38,375 bases of DNA, taken from NCBI GenBank assembly GCA_964477345.1, contig CAYZDL010000016.1, positions 1-38,375 on the forward strand, read 5' to 3'. The notes under the pieces were generated by a model. The model was not told the origin of the DNA. It searched no databases and saw nothing but the letters and a program-made list of their open reading frames with translations. Source of the DNA: JAJZEO01 sp964477345 (GTDB lineage: Bacteria > Chlamydiota > Chlamydiia > Chlamydiales > 2-12-FULL-49-11). Position 1 is the first letter of the stretch. Every line of letters starts with the position of its first letter. Positions 14,805-22,827 of this stretch are shown piece after piece. Both the position numbers and the translations under genes were made by a program.

Positions 14805-15704
14805 ATGCAGGTTCAGGATGGAATTGTACAAACATTAATTTACAATCCAATGCCATCTTTAGTCGAAGAGGATGTAGGTTTATTTGAAAAATTTCATCAA
14901 ATAGGTCTTACTGATCCTTTAAAGAGTTTTGGTGACTTTGTCTCGTATTTTTTTCAAACATTGTCTTTGTGGATCATTGCTGTAACAAGAATTTTTTCTT
15001 CAATGGGTTGTGCCATCGGTGAGGTTGCCAAAAGCGAAGAATCGAAAAAAGTTTTTATAGAATGTTCAAAATCGTCTCTTTACTACTCATGGGTCAGTCT
15101 CTGTTTGCCCTTTATTTTCCTTGGAGGCTATGTGGTTGAGGGGTGCAGAAAACCTTTTCTTGAAATTGAAGGTCCAATGACAGAAGATACAGCACGTAGA
15201 AAATATTTTAGAGTTAAAGAAGAGTTGAAGCAGTCTAAAATTTCACAGGAGAGAGCCGATAAAGACAAGACAACCGCTTCGGACCGAGTGATGGTATTAG
15301 AGGGGGAGTTTCAGCACCTAACGCAAGCTATACAGCAAGGTAATCAAGGAGAAGTGCTGCAGATTTTCGCCCAAAGGCTTGCAGAAGAGCGAACTGCTGA
15401 TATTCGAAGACAAATGGCAGTGTTAGAGCAAGAGAATAGGAATTTCAGAGAAGACAATCATAAATTGAGCGCAGATATAGAAGTGTTACGTGAAGTGCAA
15501 GTTCAATTAGAACTTGATATAAGAGCATATGAGTCTACTATGGCCGAGTGGAGGACAGCTTTAAAAGAGCCAAGTTTGACTCTTGAAAAAGAGCGATTTT
15601 TGGTTACTTTGGCTACATTAGCAAGGCAAGGTAAAGACGTGACTCTAACGCAGCATGAATTACAGAGAGCTTTTCCTAGACCTGAGACTGAAGGTACTTC
15701 ATAG
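14805..15704 (+). CDS. Two-helix membrane protein with coiled-coil; candidate inclusion membrane protein
   Basis: A 299-residue protein I do not recognise by family. It has no signal peptide; two long hydrophobic segments (about 43-66 and 91-112) are separated by a charged 25-residue loop, and a long coiled-coil follows (about 130-250; ERADKDKTTASDRVM, RQMAVLEQENRNFRED). Two nearby hydrophobic lobes plus a cytosolic coiled-coil is the layout of chlamydial Inc proteins, which type III secretion inserts in the inclusion membrane; here the loop is longer than the tight turn of typical Incs, so this is an inference. Its end overlaps corA by 6 bp, convergent. Confidence 0.7.
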   Translation: MQVQDGIVQTLIYNPMPSLVEEDVGLFEKFHQIGLTDPLKSFGDFVSYFFQTLSLWIIAVTRIFSSMGCAIGEVAKSEESKKVFIECSKSSLYYSWVSLCLPFIFLGGYVVEGCRKPFLEIEGPMTEDTARRKYFRVKEELKQSKISQERADKDKTTASDRVMVLEGEFQHLTQAIQQGNQGEVLQIFAQRLAEERTADIRRQMAVLEQENRNFREDNHKLSADIEVLREVQVQLELDIRAYESTMAEWRTALKEPSLTLEKERFLVTLATLARQGKDVTLTQHELQRAFPRPETEGTS

Positions 15705-16622
15705 CCATTTTCTTCTCTGGAAGAAGAAAAAGGCGCCAATTGAGGTGAGGAGGATAAATCCCATGATGATGCCAAAGGCCCAGGGACTTCCTTCGAAGGG
15801 GAGGGAGACGTTCATCCCGTAAATAGATGAGATGGTTGTTGGCAAGTTGAGGATAATCGTCAGAGCCGTCAAGAGCTTAATCGTCTTGTTAAACTGATTG
15901 GTCATGATTACTTGGACCGAATTTCTCAGTGAGGAGATAATTCTTAGTGAAAGGCGGCATAAATCTTCTGATTGTTCTGTCGCAAGTAGAAGGTCCTCAA
16001 GCTGTTCCTGATCTTTTTCGTAGAGTATTGTAAATCTTCCTGATAAGAGCTCTTCAATAACCTCTTTCAGTGGTTGGAGCGAATTGAGCGACTGGTTCAA
16101 GTTCTCTTCTTTCCGGGTCAGTTCAGTGATTTCATCGTCAGACATCGTACTAATATCTTTCTCTTGATTGATCACTTCAGCTCTAACTCGTTTAATCGCA
16201 AGGGTATATTCTTGTACGATTCGCATGAGAATCTCGATCAAAAGCTTAGAGCGCATTCGTGTAGCAATTGCTGAAGTTTGGGAGAGCATCTTTTGGATGA
16301 TGTGGCAAGAAGTAGGGCAAATCGTCGTAATGTGGGAACTAGATAGGATAATAGTGAGTGTCGCGGTATAAAGACCGACTTCTTGCCGGTAGGGGAATCT
16401 GACATAGACGACGAAAGCGTCTTTCTCAATCCGTTCGATACGAGCGATTTCCATCATATCAAGGGCGTCTGCGATGTCGCTAATTTCAAGATCAAGCACT
16501 TCAGATATGTGTTTGATTTCGCTCATCGTAGCATGTTCGACGTGAATCCAGGAATCATCTATCGGTGTTTCAATGGCATGAAACTTTTCTTCGCTCTCGC
16601 TTTTATAAAGATGGGTCAGCAT
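15699..16622 (-). CDS. corA: CorA-type magnesium/cobalt transporter
   Basis: Pentameric divalent-cation channel of the inner membrane. Large N-terminal cytosolic domain (about 1-245), with a long basic/acidic helix region (EILMRIVQEYTLAIKRVR), then two C-terminal helices (about 246-266 and 279-299) with the signature loop YGMN (Gly269-Met270-Asn271) and a basic tail QRRKW. Length 307 is normal. It is the last gene of the minus-strand run recR-bamA-ompH-lpxD-corA, 51 bp after lpxD. Ion preference (Mg, Co, or Zn as in ZntB) cannot be told from these motifs alone. Confidence 0.9.
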   Translation of the reverse strand: MLTHLYKSESEEKFHAIETPIDDSWIHVEHATMSEIKHISEVLDLEISDIADALDMMEIARIERIEKDAFVVYVRFPYRQEVGLYTATLTIILSSSHITTICPTSCHIIQKMLSQTSAIATRMRSKLLIEILMRIVQEYTLAIKRVRAEVINQEKDISTMSDDEITELTRKEENLNQSLNSLQPLKEVIEELLSGRFTILYEKDQEQLEDLLLATEQSEDLCRLSLRIISSLRNSVQVIMTNQFNKTIKLLTALTIILNLPTTISSIYGMNVSLPFEGSPWAFGIIMGFILLTSIGAFFFFQRRKWL

Positions 16623-16673
16623 TATAGTTTCAAATCCTTATGGAGTCGCATCTCTTGTACAACTTCACCATAG

Positions 16674-17753
16674 TCAAGAGTTGGGTAGTTGGCAAGAAAT
16701 CTCTTTCTCAAGCGTCGTAATTCTCTTCTGTAAAGCCTTAATTTGTTCGACATACTTATCTAAACGGTTTACATGAGCAACTCTTCTACGGTATTCTTCA
16801 ATTGGAACAATTGTCCATCCGCTGCCGTAGAAGCCTTTTTCTTTTATCGATTTACCGACTCCGGATTGTGCTCCAATGATCACTTGGTCAGCGATCTTAA
16901 GATGCCCGACTATTCCAGCTTGAGCCGCAATAATACAATTATTCCCAACAACTGTTGAACCAGCGATGCCTGCTTGGGCAATGACTAAAGTGTTTTGGCC
17001 GATCTCAGTGTTATGGGCAAGCATTACCAGATTATCAATTTTGGCCCCTTTCTTTACCCTAGTCGACTTAAAATGGCCGCGGTCTATCGTTGTGTTGGCC
17101 CCCACCTCGACGTCATCTTCAAGGACTACATTGCCTCTATGGGAAAGCTTAATGCTTTCATTTCTCTCGTTTTGTACATATCCATAACCACAACCGCCGA
17201 TGACAACCCCAGGTTGCAAGATGACCCGATTTCCAAGGATGCAAGCTTCTCGAACGACAACATGGGGATGAAGTAGGCAATTGTTGCCAATTTTCACTTC
17301 AGGTCCAATCGATACATGAGGAGAAATAATGGTCTCATCACCGATGATCACATCCCGATCAATGACAGCATGGGGTCCTACCGAAACATTTTGGCCTATA
17401 GAAACGGTTTCATGAATGACTGCAGTGGGGTGGATACCTTTAAATCCTGAAACAGAGGCATCGTGGCAAAGGAGCTCGATCAATGCCTGAAAAAGAGCGG
17501 CGGGATGCTTCCCGATAAGGTAATTTCGGTCTTTCGCGAGACCATTTTCCTCTTTTACACAAATCGCTCCTGCCTGGCTCGACTCAAAATCTTTCCGATA
17601 AGCCTCATTGGCAAAAAAAGAGACGTCGTGAGGAGTTGCATTTTTGAGATCATTAACACCCTCAATGATCCATTCTGGGTCTCCCCGCATCTCACAAGAG
17701 AGAGCTTTTGCAAGCTCTCTCAAATTCATTTTTTTTGCCATACTTGGACCCAT
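16674..17753 (-). CDS. lpxD: UDP-3-O-acylglucosamine N-acyltransferase
   Basis: Third acylation step of lipid A synthesis, using acyl-ACP. N-terminal uridine-binding domain (about 1-105, with FFANEAYRKDF and GIHPTAVI), then a left-handed beta-helix of hexapeptide repeats (about 108-300, I/V-G repeats such as IGPEVKIGNNC) and a C-terminal helix for trimerisation. Catalytic His247 is in VMLAHNTEIG; GANTTIDRG is also family-specific. 359 residues. The start is uncertain: ATG 17753, or 17741 (MAKKMNL) with no clear ribosome site for either. It lies 12 bp after ompH, as in Chlamydia (CT242-CT243). Confidence 0.95.
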   Translation of the reverse strand: MGPSMAKKMNLRELAKALSCEMRGDPEWIIEGVNDLKNATPHDVSFFANEAYRKDFESSQAGAICVKEENGLAKDRNYLIGKHPAALFQALIELLCHDASVSGFKGIHPTAVIHETVSIGQNVSVGPHAVIDRDVIIGDETIISPHVSIGPEVKIGNNCLLHPHVVVREACILGNRVILQPGVVIGGCGYGYVQNERNESIKLSHRGNVVLEDDVEVGANTTIDRGHFKSTRVKKGAKIDNLVMLAHNTEIGQNTLVIAQAGIAGSTVVGNNCIIAAQAGIVGHLKIADQVIIGAQSGVGKSIKEKGFYGSGWTIVPIEEYRRRVAHVNRLDKYVEQIKALQKRITTLEKEISCQLPNS

Positions 17754-17765
17754 TACTGTGGCTAA

Positions 17766-18347
17766 TTAATTTTTGGCGATATTTTCTTTCTTCTCAGTTA
17801 CTGCAGATAGAGTGGAGTCTTTCTCAAATTTTTTATCGAGTTCTTCGATAATTTTTGTAGTGATTTCTAATGCAGGAGAGTAATGGAAAGCAGCATCCTT
17901 ATTGATGATAAGGGTGAGCTTATTTGAGTCTGCAACACTATTTGAAGCTTTTGTGATATGATCATGCATAGTTTGCATCAATTTCATATTAGCTTGTTGC
18001 ATTACTTGATAAAATTGTCCTTGGTATCTTTGCATTTCTTCACCGAGTGTTTGGAATCTTACTCTCAGCTCTTGCTCTGCTTCTGGACTTAGGGAATCGA
18101 GTAGGTCTTTATCTTGGAGTTTATTTGCAGTTTCAGTCATTTGTGTATCGAGATCTTCTACAGCTTTTTGCATGCGAATTTTAAGACTTTCAAAGTTTTC
18201 TTGCTCTTTTTTCCCATATTTGGAATCCATAATGCATTTTCCAAAGTCAACGACCCCGATTGTTGGAGTTTTCTCAGCAGCAGATGCCGAACTAAGAATA
18301 AATAATAAAGAGGTAAGAGTTGCTGCTAGAATGTTTTTTCTTTTCAT
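17766..18347 (-). CDS. ompH: OmpH/Skp-family periplasmic chaperone
   Basis: Periplasmic holdase for unfolded outer-membrane proteins delivered to BamA. I start at ATG 18347 (193 residues): it gives a textbook signal peptide (MKRKNILAATLTSLLF to about residue 24, ASA cleavage) and has AAGGAG upstream. The mature part opens with TIGVVDFGKCIMDS, the OmpH/Skp core, followed by a long helical hairpin rich in Glu, Gln and Lys. The same frame continues to a TTG at 18404 behind a very strong AAGGAGGA, which would add 19 residues before the signal peptide. Neighbours bamA and lpxD confirm the identity (chlamydial CT242). Confidence 0.92.
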   Translation of the reverse strand: MKRKNILAATLTSLLFILSSASAAEKTPTIGVVDFGKCIMDSKYGKKEQENFESLKIRMQKAVEDLDTQMTETANKLQDKDLLDSLSPEAEQELRVRFQTLGEEMQRYQGQFYQVMQQANMKLMQTMHDHITKASNSVADSNKLTLIINKDAAFHYSPALEITTKIIEELDKKFEKDSTLSAVTEKKENIAKN

Positions 18348-18430
18348 ATGGTAAAGCTCCTTAAAGGCTTGTTTAGTTAACCGGTTTTGTTGGCAATTCA
18401 ACAATCAATTCCTCCTTAGCAAATCAATCC

Positions 18431-18444
18431 ACTTTAGCTAAAGT
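18431..18444. repeat. Perfect 14-bp palindrome upstream of ompH
   Basis: ACTTTAGCTAAAGT is its own reverse complement. It lies between the candidate ompH promoter and the start codon and could be an operator; a related TTTAGC follows at 18446. Confidence 0.4.
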
Positions 18445-18501
18445 ATTTAGCTTTTGAGTAGGGTGGTTATTGCTGAGGAAAAACCCAGAATTTAGGTATA
18501 C

Positions 18502-18530
18502 AGGTTAACACCCATAATTCTTTTGGTCAA
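18502..18530 (-). promoter_or_regulatory. Candidate promoter of ompH-lpxD-corA
   Basis: On the minus strand TTGACC (18525-18530) and TAACCT (18502-18507), spacing 17 bp. The -35 is near consensus, the -10 only fair. It implies a leader of about 150 bases and, with the bamA terminator just upstream, a transcript separate from bamA. Confidence 0.4.
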
Positions 18531-18605
18531 CCATGAACGATCTATGAGGTTGCTTAGTTATCTATAATACTAAGTAGGGGATGCTTTCTTGGTAGGTTAA
18601 AAACG

Positions 18606-18635
18606 AAAAGGCGCTGAGTATTCCCAGCGCCTTTT
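18606..18635 (-). terminator. Terminator between bamA and ompH
   Basis: AAAAGGCGCTG (18606-18616) and CAGCGCCTTTT (18625-18635) form a perfect 11-bp stem with an 8-base loop, 29 bp after the bamA stop. On the minus strand the stem ends in TTTT, followed by CG and more T. It separates bamA from ompH, although the two are functionally linked. The symmetrical A/T ends could allow action in both directions. Confidence 0.85.
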
Positions 18636-18663
18636 AGTACTTCTAGTTTTTATCTTATCAAAG

Positions 18664-21027
18664 TTAGAACTGACCTGCCATGCTGAAAAAGAGGGGTTGT
18701 TCTTGACCTTGGTAATCGGGGTTAATCGAATAACCATAACCGATGACAAATGGTAACTGTCTACCGATATCGAGTCTAAGCCCGACACCTGTACTCATTT
18801 TAATCTTTTGAATTTTCCACGCATCGAGTGCGATAGAACCTGCGTCAAAGAATGTGAAAACATCCAGTGGTTTTATAATGTTCTGGGAGTACTCGGCTGA
18901 GAAGAGTGTCGATGAAACACCTCCAGTCGGGTTAGCGCCGCCAAATGTGGGGCCGATTTTTCCTGGTGAGTATCCACGTACAGTTCCTTCACCACCCAAG
19001 AAGAATCTTTCTCCCATCGGGAAATCGTCTGCTAAACCGCCCCAGAGAGGTTGGATGTACTTGAAATCACCTCTTAATTTAAAAGTTCCCTTCTTCCATA
19101 CGGGGTAATAGATAGAGTTGAAGCTCTGGAATCGTAAGAAGGGGAAGTCGTGAAGGTCGATCTGGTTTCTTACTAGGCCTGCAAATTCAGACTCAAAGTT
19201 GGATCTAAGACCGCGACGGGGTTTAAAGACGTTATCCGTTGAATCATATCCTGTTGTAAGTGCGATGCCTGAAACAATACCATCATTTAAACGCTCTTCC
19301 CTAGCTAATATAGGCGTAGCTGACGTGGCTCTGAAGAGAGAGTCTTGTATTCTGTATCTAAATCCATAACTAAACGCAGATGTGAGCGGATAAGTTGCTG
19401 ACATCGCGCCGCCGATGGTATGAATATTGTAATTTTTGTCGGGGATACTGCTCTGGTTATAATCAATATTGACACCAAATCTCCAGAGAGAATCGTAGAG
19501 GTAGGGATTGAGCCATGAGACATTGACTCCATATTCTCGAGCTCCGACGGTTCCTTTAATTTGTAGATACTCTCCACCTCCTCTCAAGGCGTATGGACCT
19601 TTAAACCATACACTTCTCAACCCAGCAATGTTAAAGTTGTTCTCGGTAAGATCGATACCCCCAAAGACGTTATCTGTGGAGCTAAATCCCATAAAGAGGG
19701 AGGAGTTTCCTGTCTGAGCTTCATCAACTTCGATCACGACGTCTCGGTATTCAGAGAGATCAGAATCGTGATTTTCTGCTTTGACAGGGTAGATATTGAC
19801 ATTTTTGAAATACCCTGTAGACATCAGCTTTCTCTGAGAGGTCTTGAGTTTTCTTGAGTCGAATACTTGACCAGGTTGAAAATCGAGGTTATTGTAGATG
19901 ACGTTCTTTCTTGTGCAGTGGTTACCTGATACAACGACTAGACCAATTCGATTTTGATCAGATTCTTCAATATTGAACTCGACGTTATACTCCCTATCTT
20001 CTGGAAGTAGTGTCATTGTATAGTCGACGTTTGTCTGTAGATAACCATCTTTAGTATAAAGTTCTTTGAGTTTATCTTGGGCGGCTCGGATTTTGTCGCT
20101 AGAGTAGATGTCGCCTTTTTTAAGCTCTGTAGCTTTTTCAAGATCTTCTTTGTTTCTCAGAGTATAACCTGAGTAGGAGACCTTGTTAATGTGGTAGAGC
20201 TCACCTTTGTTAGCATGAATAATCAGGGCTAATTTCTTGTCCTTTCGTTCTTCGATTTTCATCGATACATGGGCATCAACATACCCTTCATTTTGTAAAT
20301 AATGGACGATGACTTGGATGTCTGGATCAAAGTCTTCTTCACGAATCGTTCCGGTTCCTGTTAGCCAACTTGTAAACATGTTATATTTTTTCATTCGAAT
20401 CATCTCTTGAAGAGCGGATTCCTCTGTTTTAGAAAATCCTTCGAAGACGATTTCATTGATTCGTCCTTTAAGCCCTGGATGAACGATGATCGTGATCATG
20501 ATCTCGTTGTTGCTTGGATATGGCTCAATTTCATGGTCTACCTCAACTTTGAAGTACCCTTTTTTAATGAAGTAGTCGCGAATTTTATTGACAGATTTGT
20601 AGAAGGTTTCCCGGTTGTAGGTCATCCCTGTTTTTAATTCACCTTCTTTCAAAATCTTTGTTGTTGCAAAAGGAGATCCAGTTACATTAAATCGTGTGAC
20701 AACGGGTCGTTTTTTAATCTCAAGGTGTACAATAAGTTGACGATTATCGATTTTGATAGAGGGTTCAACCCAGTCATATTCGTCAGAAAGGCGCTTGAGG
20801 TCTTCATCGAACGTTTCCTGATTGAAAGGTGCATCTGCCTTAGTTCCTAATTGCTTTACGACAGCTTCCCCATCCTCGCGGTCACTGGGAGTGAGATTTT
20901 GAAAGGTCACAGTAACCTTTTTTACATTCATTCCCTCATAAGGAATTTCGGGTTCGTCTGCAGCCGTTAGGCTCGATAAGGTAAAGACACATAGAAGGAA
21001 AAGCACATTTTGCCAATATCTTTTCAT
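18664..21027 (-). CDS. bamA: Outer-membrane assembly factor BamA (Omp85)
   Basis: Inserts beta-barrel proteins into the outer membrane. Signal peptide at residues 1-22 (LFLLCVFTLSSLTAA). Five POTRA repeats fill about residues 30-430, each with the usual strand-helix-helix-strand pattern (e.g. GLKGRINEIVFEGFSKT). The C-terminal 16-strand barrel (about 435-787) holds the Omp85 signature GGEGTVRGYSPG near residue 680 and ends in Phe (FFSMAGQF), the barrel export signal. The 787-residue length is normal. As in Chlamydia (CT241) it is followed by ompH and lpxD and preceded by recR. A candidate promoter and a terminator bracket it, so it can be transcribed alone. Confidence 0.96.
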   Translation of the reverse strand: MKRYWQNVLFLLCVFTLSSLTAADEPEIPYEGMNVKKVTVTFQNLTPSDREDGEAVVKQLGTKADAPFNQETFDEDLKRLSDEYDWVEPSIKIDNRQLIVHLEIKKRPVVTRFNVTGSPFATTKILKEGELKTGMTYNRETFYKSVNKIRDYFIKKGYFKVEVDHEIEPYPSNNEIMITIIVHPGLKGRINEIVFEGFSKTEESALQEMIRMKKYNMFTSWLTGTGTIREEDFDPDIQVIVHYLQNEGYVDAHVSMKIEERKDKKLALIIHANKGELYHINKVSYSGYTLRNKEDLEKATELKKGDIYSSDKIRAAQDKLKELYTKDGYLQTNVDYTMTLLPEDREYNVEFNIEESDQNRIGLVVVSGNHCTRKNVIYNNLDFQPGQVFDSRKLKTSQRKLMSTGYFKNVNIYPVKAENHDSDLSEYRDVVIEVDEAQTGNSSLFMGFSSTDNVFGGIDLTENNFNIAGLRSVWFKGPYALRGGGEYLQIKGTVGAREYGVNVSWLNPYLYDSLWRFGVNIDYNQSSIPDKNYNIHTIGGAMSATYPLTSAFSYGFRYRIQDSLFRATSATPILAREERLNDGIVSGIALTTGYDSTDNVFKPRRGLRSNFESEFAGLVRNQIDLHDFPFLRFQSFNSIYYPVWKKGTFKLRGDFKYIQPLWGGLADDFPMGERFFLGGEGTVRGYSPGKIGPTFGGANPTGGVSSTLFSAEYSQNIIKPLDVFTFFDAGSIALDAWKIQKIKMSTGVGLRLDIGRQLPFVIGYGYSINPDYQGQEQPLFFSMAGQF

Positions 21028-21054
21028 CAGTCACATCACTCGCTTATGGTTTTT

Positions 21055-21096
21055 TAGTTGCACCATGATATTTCATTGAACTAAATAATGCAACTA
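21055..21096 (-). promoter_or_regulatory. Strong candidate bamA promoter within an inverted repeat
   Basis: On the minus strand TTGCAT (21088-21093) and TATCAT (21065-21070) are separated by exactly 17 bp: four and five of six matches to the sigma-66/sigma-70 consensus. The start would be near 21058, about 30 bases before the bamA ATG. The core is flanked by TAGTTGCA (21055-21062) and TGCAACTA (21089-21096), a perfect 8-bp inverted repeat that overlaps the -35 and the start site, as an operator would. Confidence 0.5.
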
Positions 21097-21130
21097 GAGA
21101 ACCTGCCTTTTGAGTTTATCAGACAGCAGA

Positions 21131-21736
21131 TCAAATAGGCAGGCGTGCGGAAAGCGCTTGGGAAAGGGTTCCTTCATCGATGTAATCGAGGGATGAACCA
21201 AGAGGCATTCCCAGGGCTAGTCGTGAAATGACCACATCTAGTTTTGCAAGTTCGCGTTTGAGAAATAAAGCGGTTGCATCCCCTTCGACAGTAGAGTCTA
21301 GAGCCAGAATCACTTCTCGGATTTTAAGAGATTCAATTCGACTTTTTAGGAGTTCGAATTTCATCTCTTCAGGTCCGAGTCCATCAATCGGAGAAAGGAG
21401 TCCTGGCATGACGTGATAAACGCCATTGAAAATGGCGGTATTTTCGATAGCAAAAATATCTTTAGGAGAGCTGACTATACAAAGAGTTCTTTGATCTCGT
21501 CGCGGATTGTTACAATAGTTGCAATCAGAGGCATCCTTTAAAGCCCCACATTCGGGACAGGGGATTAAATCAATTTTAAGATTTGCTAGTGTATAGGCAA
21601 GATTTGAGAGATCAGAATCCTTCCATTGGATCATTTGGAAGGCATAACGCTCAGCTGTTCTTTGTCCTACGCCAGGGATTTTTTTCAATAAAGCGATCAA
21701 TTTTTGAAGTGGTAATGGATATTTCATTTCTGCCAT
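21131..21736 (-). CDS. recR: Recombination mediator protein RecR
   Basis: Works with RecF/RecO to load RecA at gaps. Helix-hairpin-helix at the N terminus (KKIPGVGQRTAERYAF), a four-Cys zinc finger (C60, C63, C72, C75 in CPECGALKDASDCNYC), and a Toprim domain (CIVSSPKDIFAIE, ALDSTVEGDATA). 201 residues, normal. It corresponds to chlamydial CT240 between fabH and bamA. It is divergent from fabH across an 86-bp gap, and about 100 bp before bamA. Confidence 0.95.
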   Translation of the reverse strand: MAEMKYPLPLQKLIALLKKIPGVGQRTAERYAFQMIQWKDSDLSNLAYTLANLKIDLIPCPECGALKDASDCNYCNNPRRDQRTLCIVSSPKDIFAIENTAIFNGVYHVMPGLLSPIDGLGPEEMKFELLKSRIESLKIREVILALDSTVEGDATALFLKRELAKLDVVISRLALGMPLGSSLDYIDEGTLSQALSARLPI

Positions 21737-21822
21737 TTTTTTGTATAAAGACCCGTTTTAACACTTTCTTTTTTTCAAGTCCATACGATAAACTGGGTGA
21801 GATTTTGAGATGGGGAAGAGTA

Positions 21823-22827
21823 ATGTCATTAAAGAGAGCTTTTATCACGCATACAGGTTCGTATTTGCCAAATAAAATTTTGACAAATGCCGATCTTGAA
21901 AAAATGGTAGATACAAGCAATGAATGGATCATTACAAGAACGGGGATGAAAGAAAGAAGGATCGCCGCTGAAGATGAATTTACCTCTGATATGGGGTATA
22001 AGGCGGCCAAAAAATGTTTAGAAAAAGCTGGAATAGGCCCAAGTGAGATAGATCTTATCATTGTAGCTACTATCACTCCTGATCATATTTTTCCTTCAAC
22101 GGCTTGCTTGATTCAGAAGCTCTTGGGGGCCAATCGTGCCGCGGCTTTCGATATTCAGGCAGCTTGTTCGGGACTCCTTTACGGATTGGGAATGGCTAAA
22201 TCATTTGTTGAATCTGGGCAATATAAAAAAATTTTGATTATAGGCTCAGAAAAACTCTCTTCAATTGTTGATTATGAGGACCGTTCTACCTGTGTATTAT
22301 TTGGAGATGGCGCTGCAGCTTGCCTTGTGCAAGATAGTCAAAGTGGATTAAGAATAGATGCTTTTCAATTGGGTGCTGATGGCGTTCAAAGTGACCTGTT
22401 AATTTTGCCTGCGGGTGGTTGTCGAAAGCCAGCTAGCTTGGAGACCTTGAAAAATCGAGACCATTTTTTGAAAATGGATGGACGAGAAGTGTTTAAGCAT
22501 GCAGTGCGGCGTATGGAGCAATCGATGATAGAGAGCATTGAGAAGGCTGGCCTTAATTGTGAAGACATCGATTGGTTAGTTCCTCATCAGGCAAATATTC
22601 GGATTATCAATTCTCTTGCTAGAAGATGTGGTATTGACGATTCAAGGGTGATTAAGACTGGAGAAAAGTATGGAAATACTTCGGCCTCCTCTATCGGGAT
22701 AGGGCTTGATGAAATGTTAGACGAAAATCTCATTAAAGAAGGAAACAATCTACTTTTAATTGGTTTTGGGGCAGGGCTTACCTGGGGGTCTATAGTGTTG
22801 AAGATGGTGAGGGGGCAGAATGAGTAA
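21823..22827 (+). CDS. fabH: 3-oxoacyl-ACP synthase III (FabH)
   Basis: Starts fatty-acid synthesis by condensing acetyl-CoA with malonyl-ACP. ATG 21823 (MSLKRAFITHTGSYLP) is the family-like start, with GGGGAAG upstream; the frame stays open another 80 codons but those overlap recR and are not family-like. Catalytic triad: Cys115 in IQAACSG, His255 in VPHQANIR and Asn285 in YGNTSASS. 334 residues. First gene of fabH-fabD-fabG-acpP, as in Chlamydia (CT239-CT236). Overlaps fabD by 8 bp. Confidence 0.95.
   Translation: MSLKRAFITHTGSYLPNKILTNADLEKMVDTSNEWIITRTGMKERRIAAEDEFTSDMGYKAAKKCLEKAGIGPSEIDLIIVATITPDHIFPSTACLIQKLLGANRAAAFDIQAACSGLLYGLGMAKSFVESGQYKKILIIGSEKLSSIVDYEDRSTCVLFGDGAAACLVQDSQSGLRIDAFQLGADGVQSDLLILPAGGCRKPASLETLKNRDHFLKMDGREVFKHAVRRMEQSMIESIEKAGLNCEDIDWLVPHQANIRIINSLARRCGIDDSRVIKTGEKYGNTSASSIGIGLDEMLDENLIKEGNNLLLIGFGAGLTWGSIVLKMVRGQNE

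Noticed and set aside
18431..18444. Palindrome as a phage or plasmid attachment site
   Set aside because: No second copy, integrase or tRNA nearby; a local operator is the simpler reading.
21583..21822. Extended N terminus of fabH
   Set aside because: Overlaps recR on the other strand; the FabH family begins at the ATG 21823 segment.
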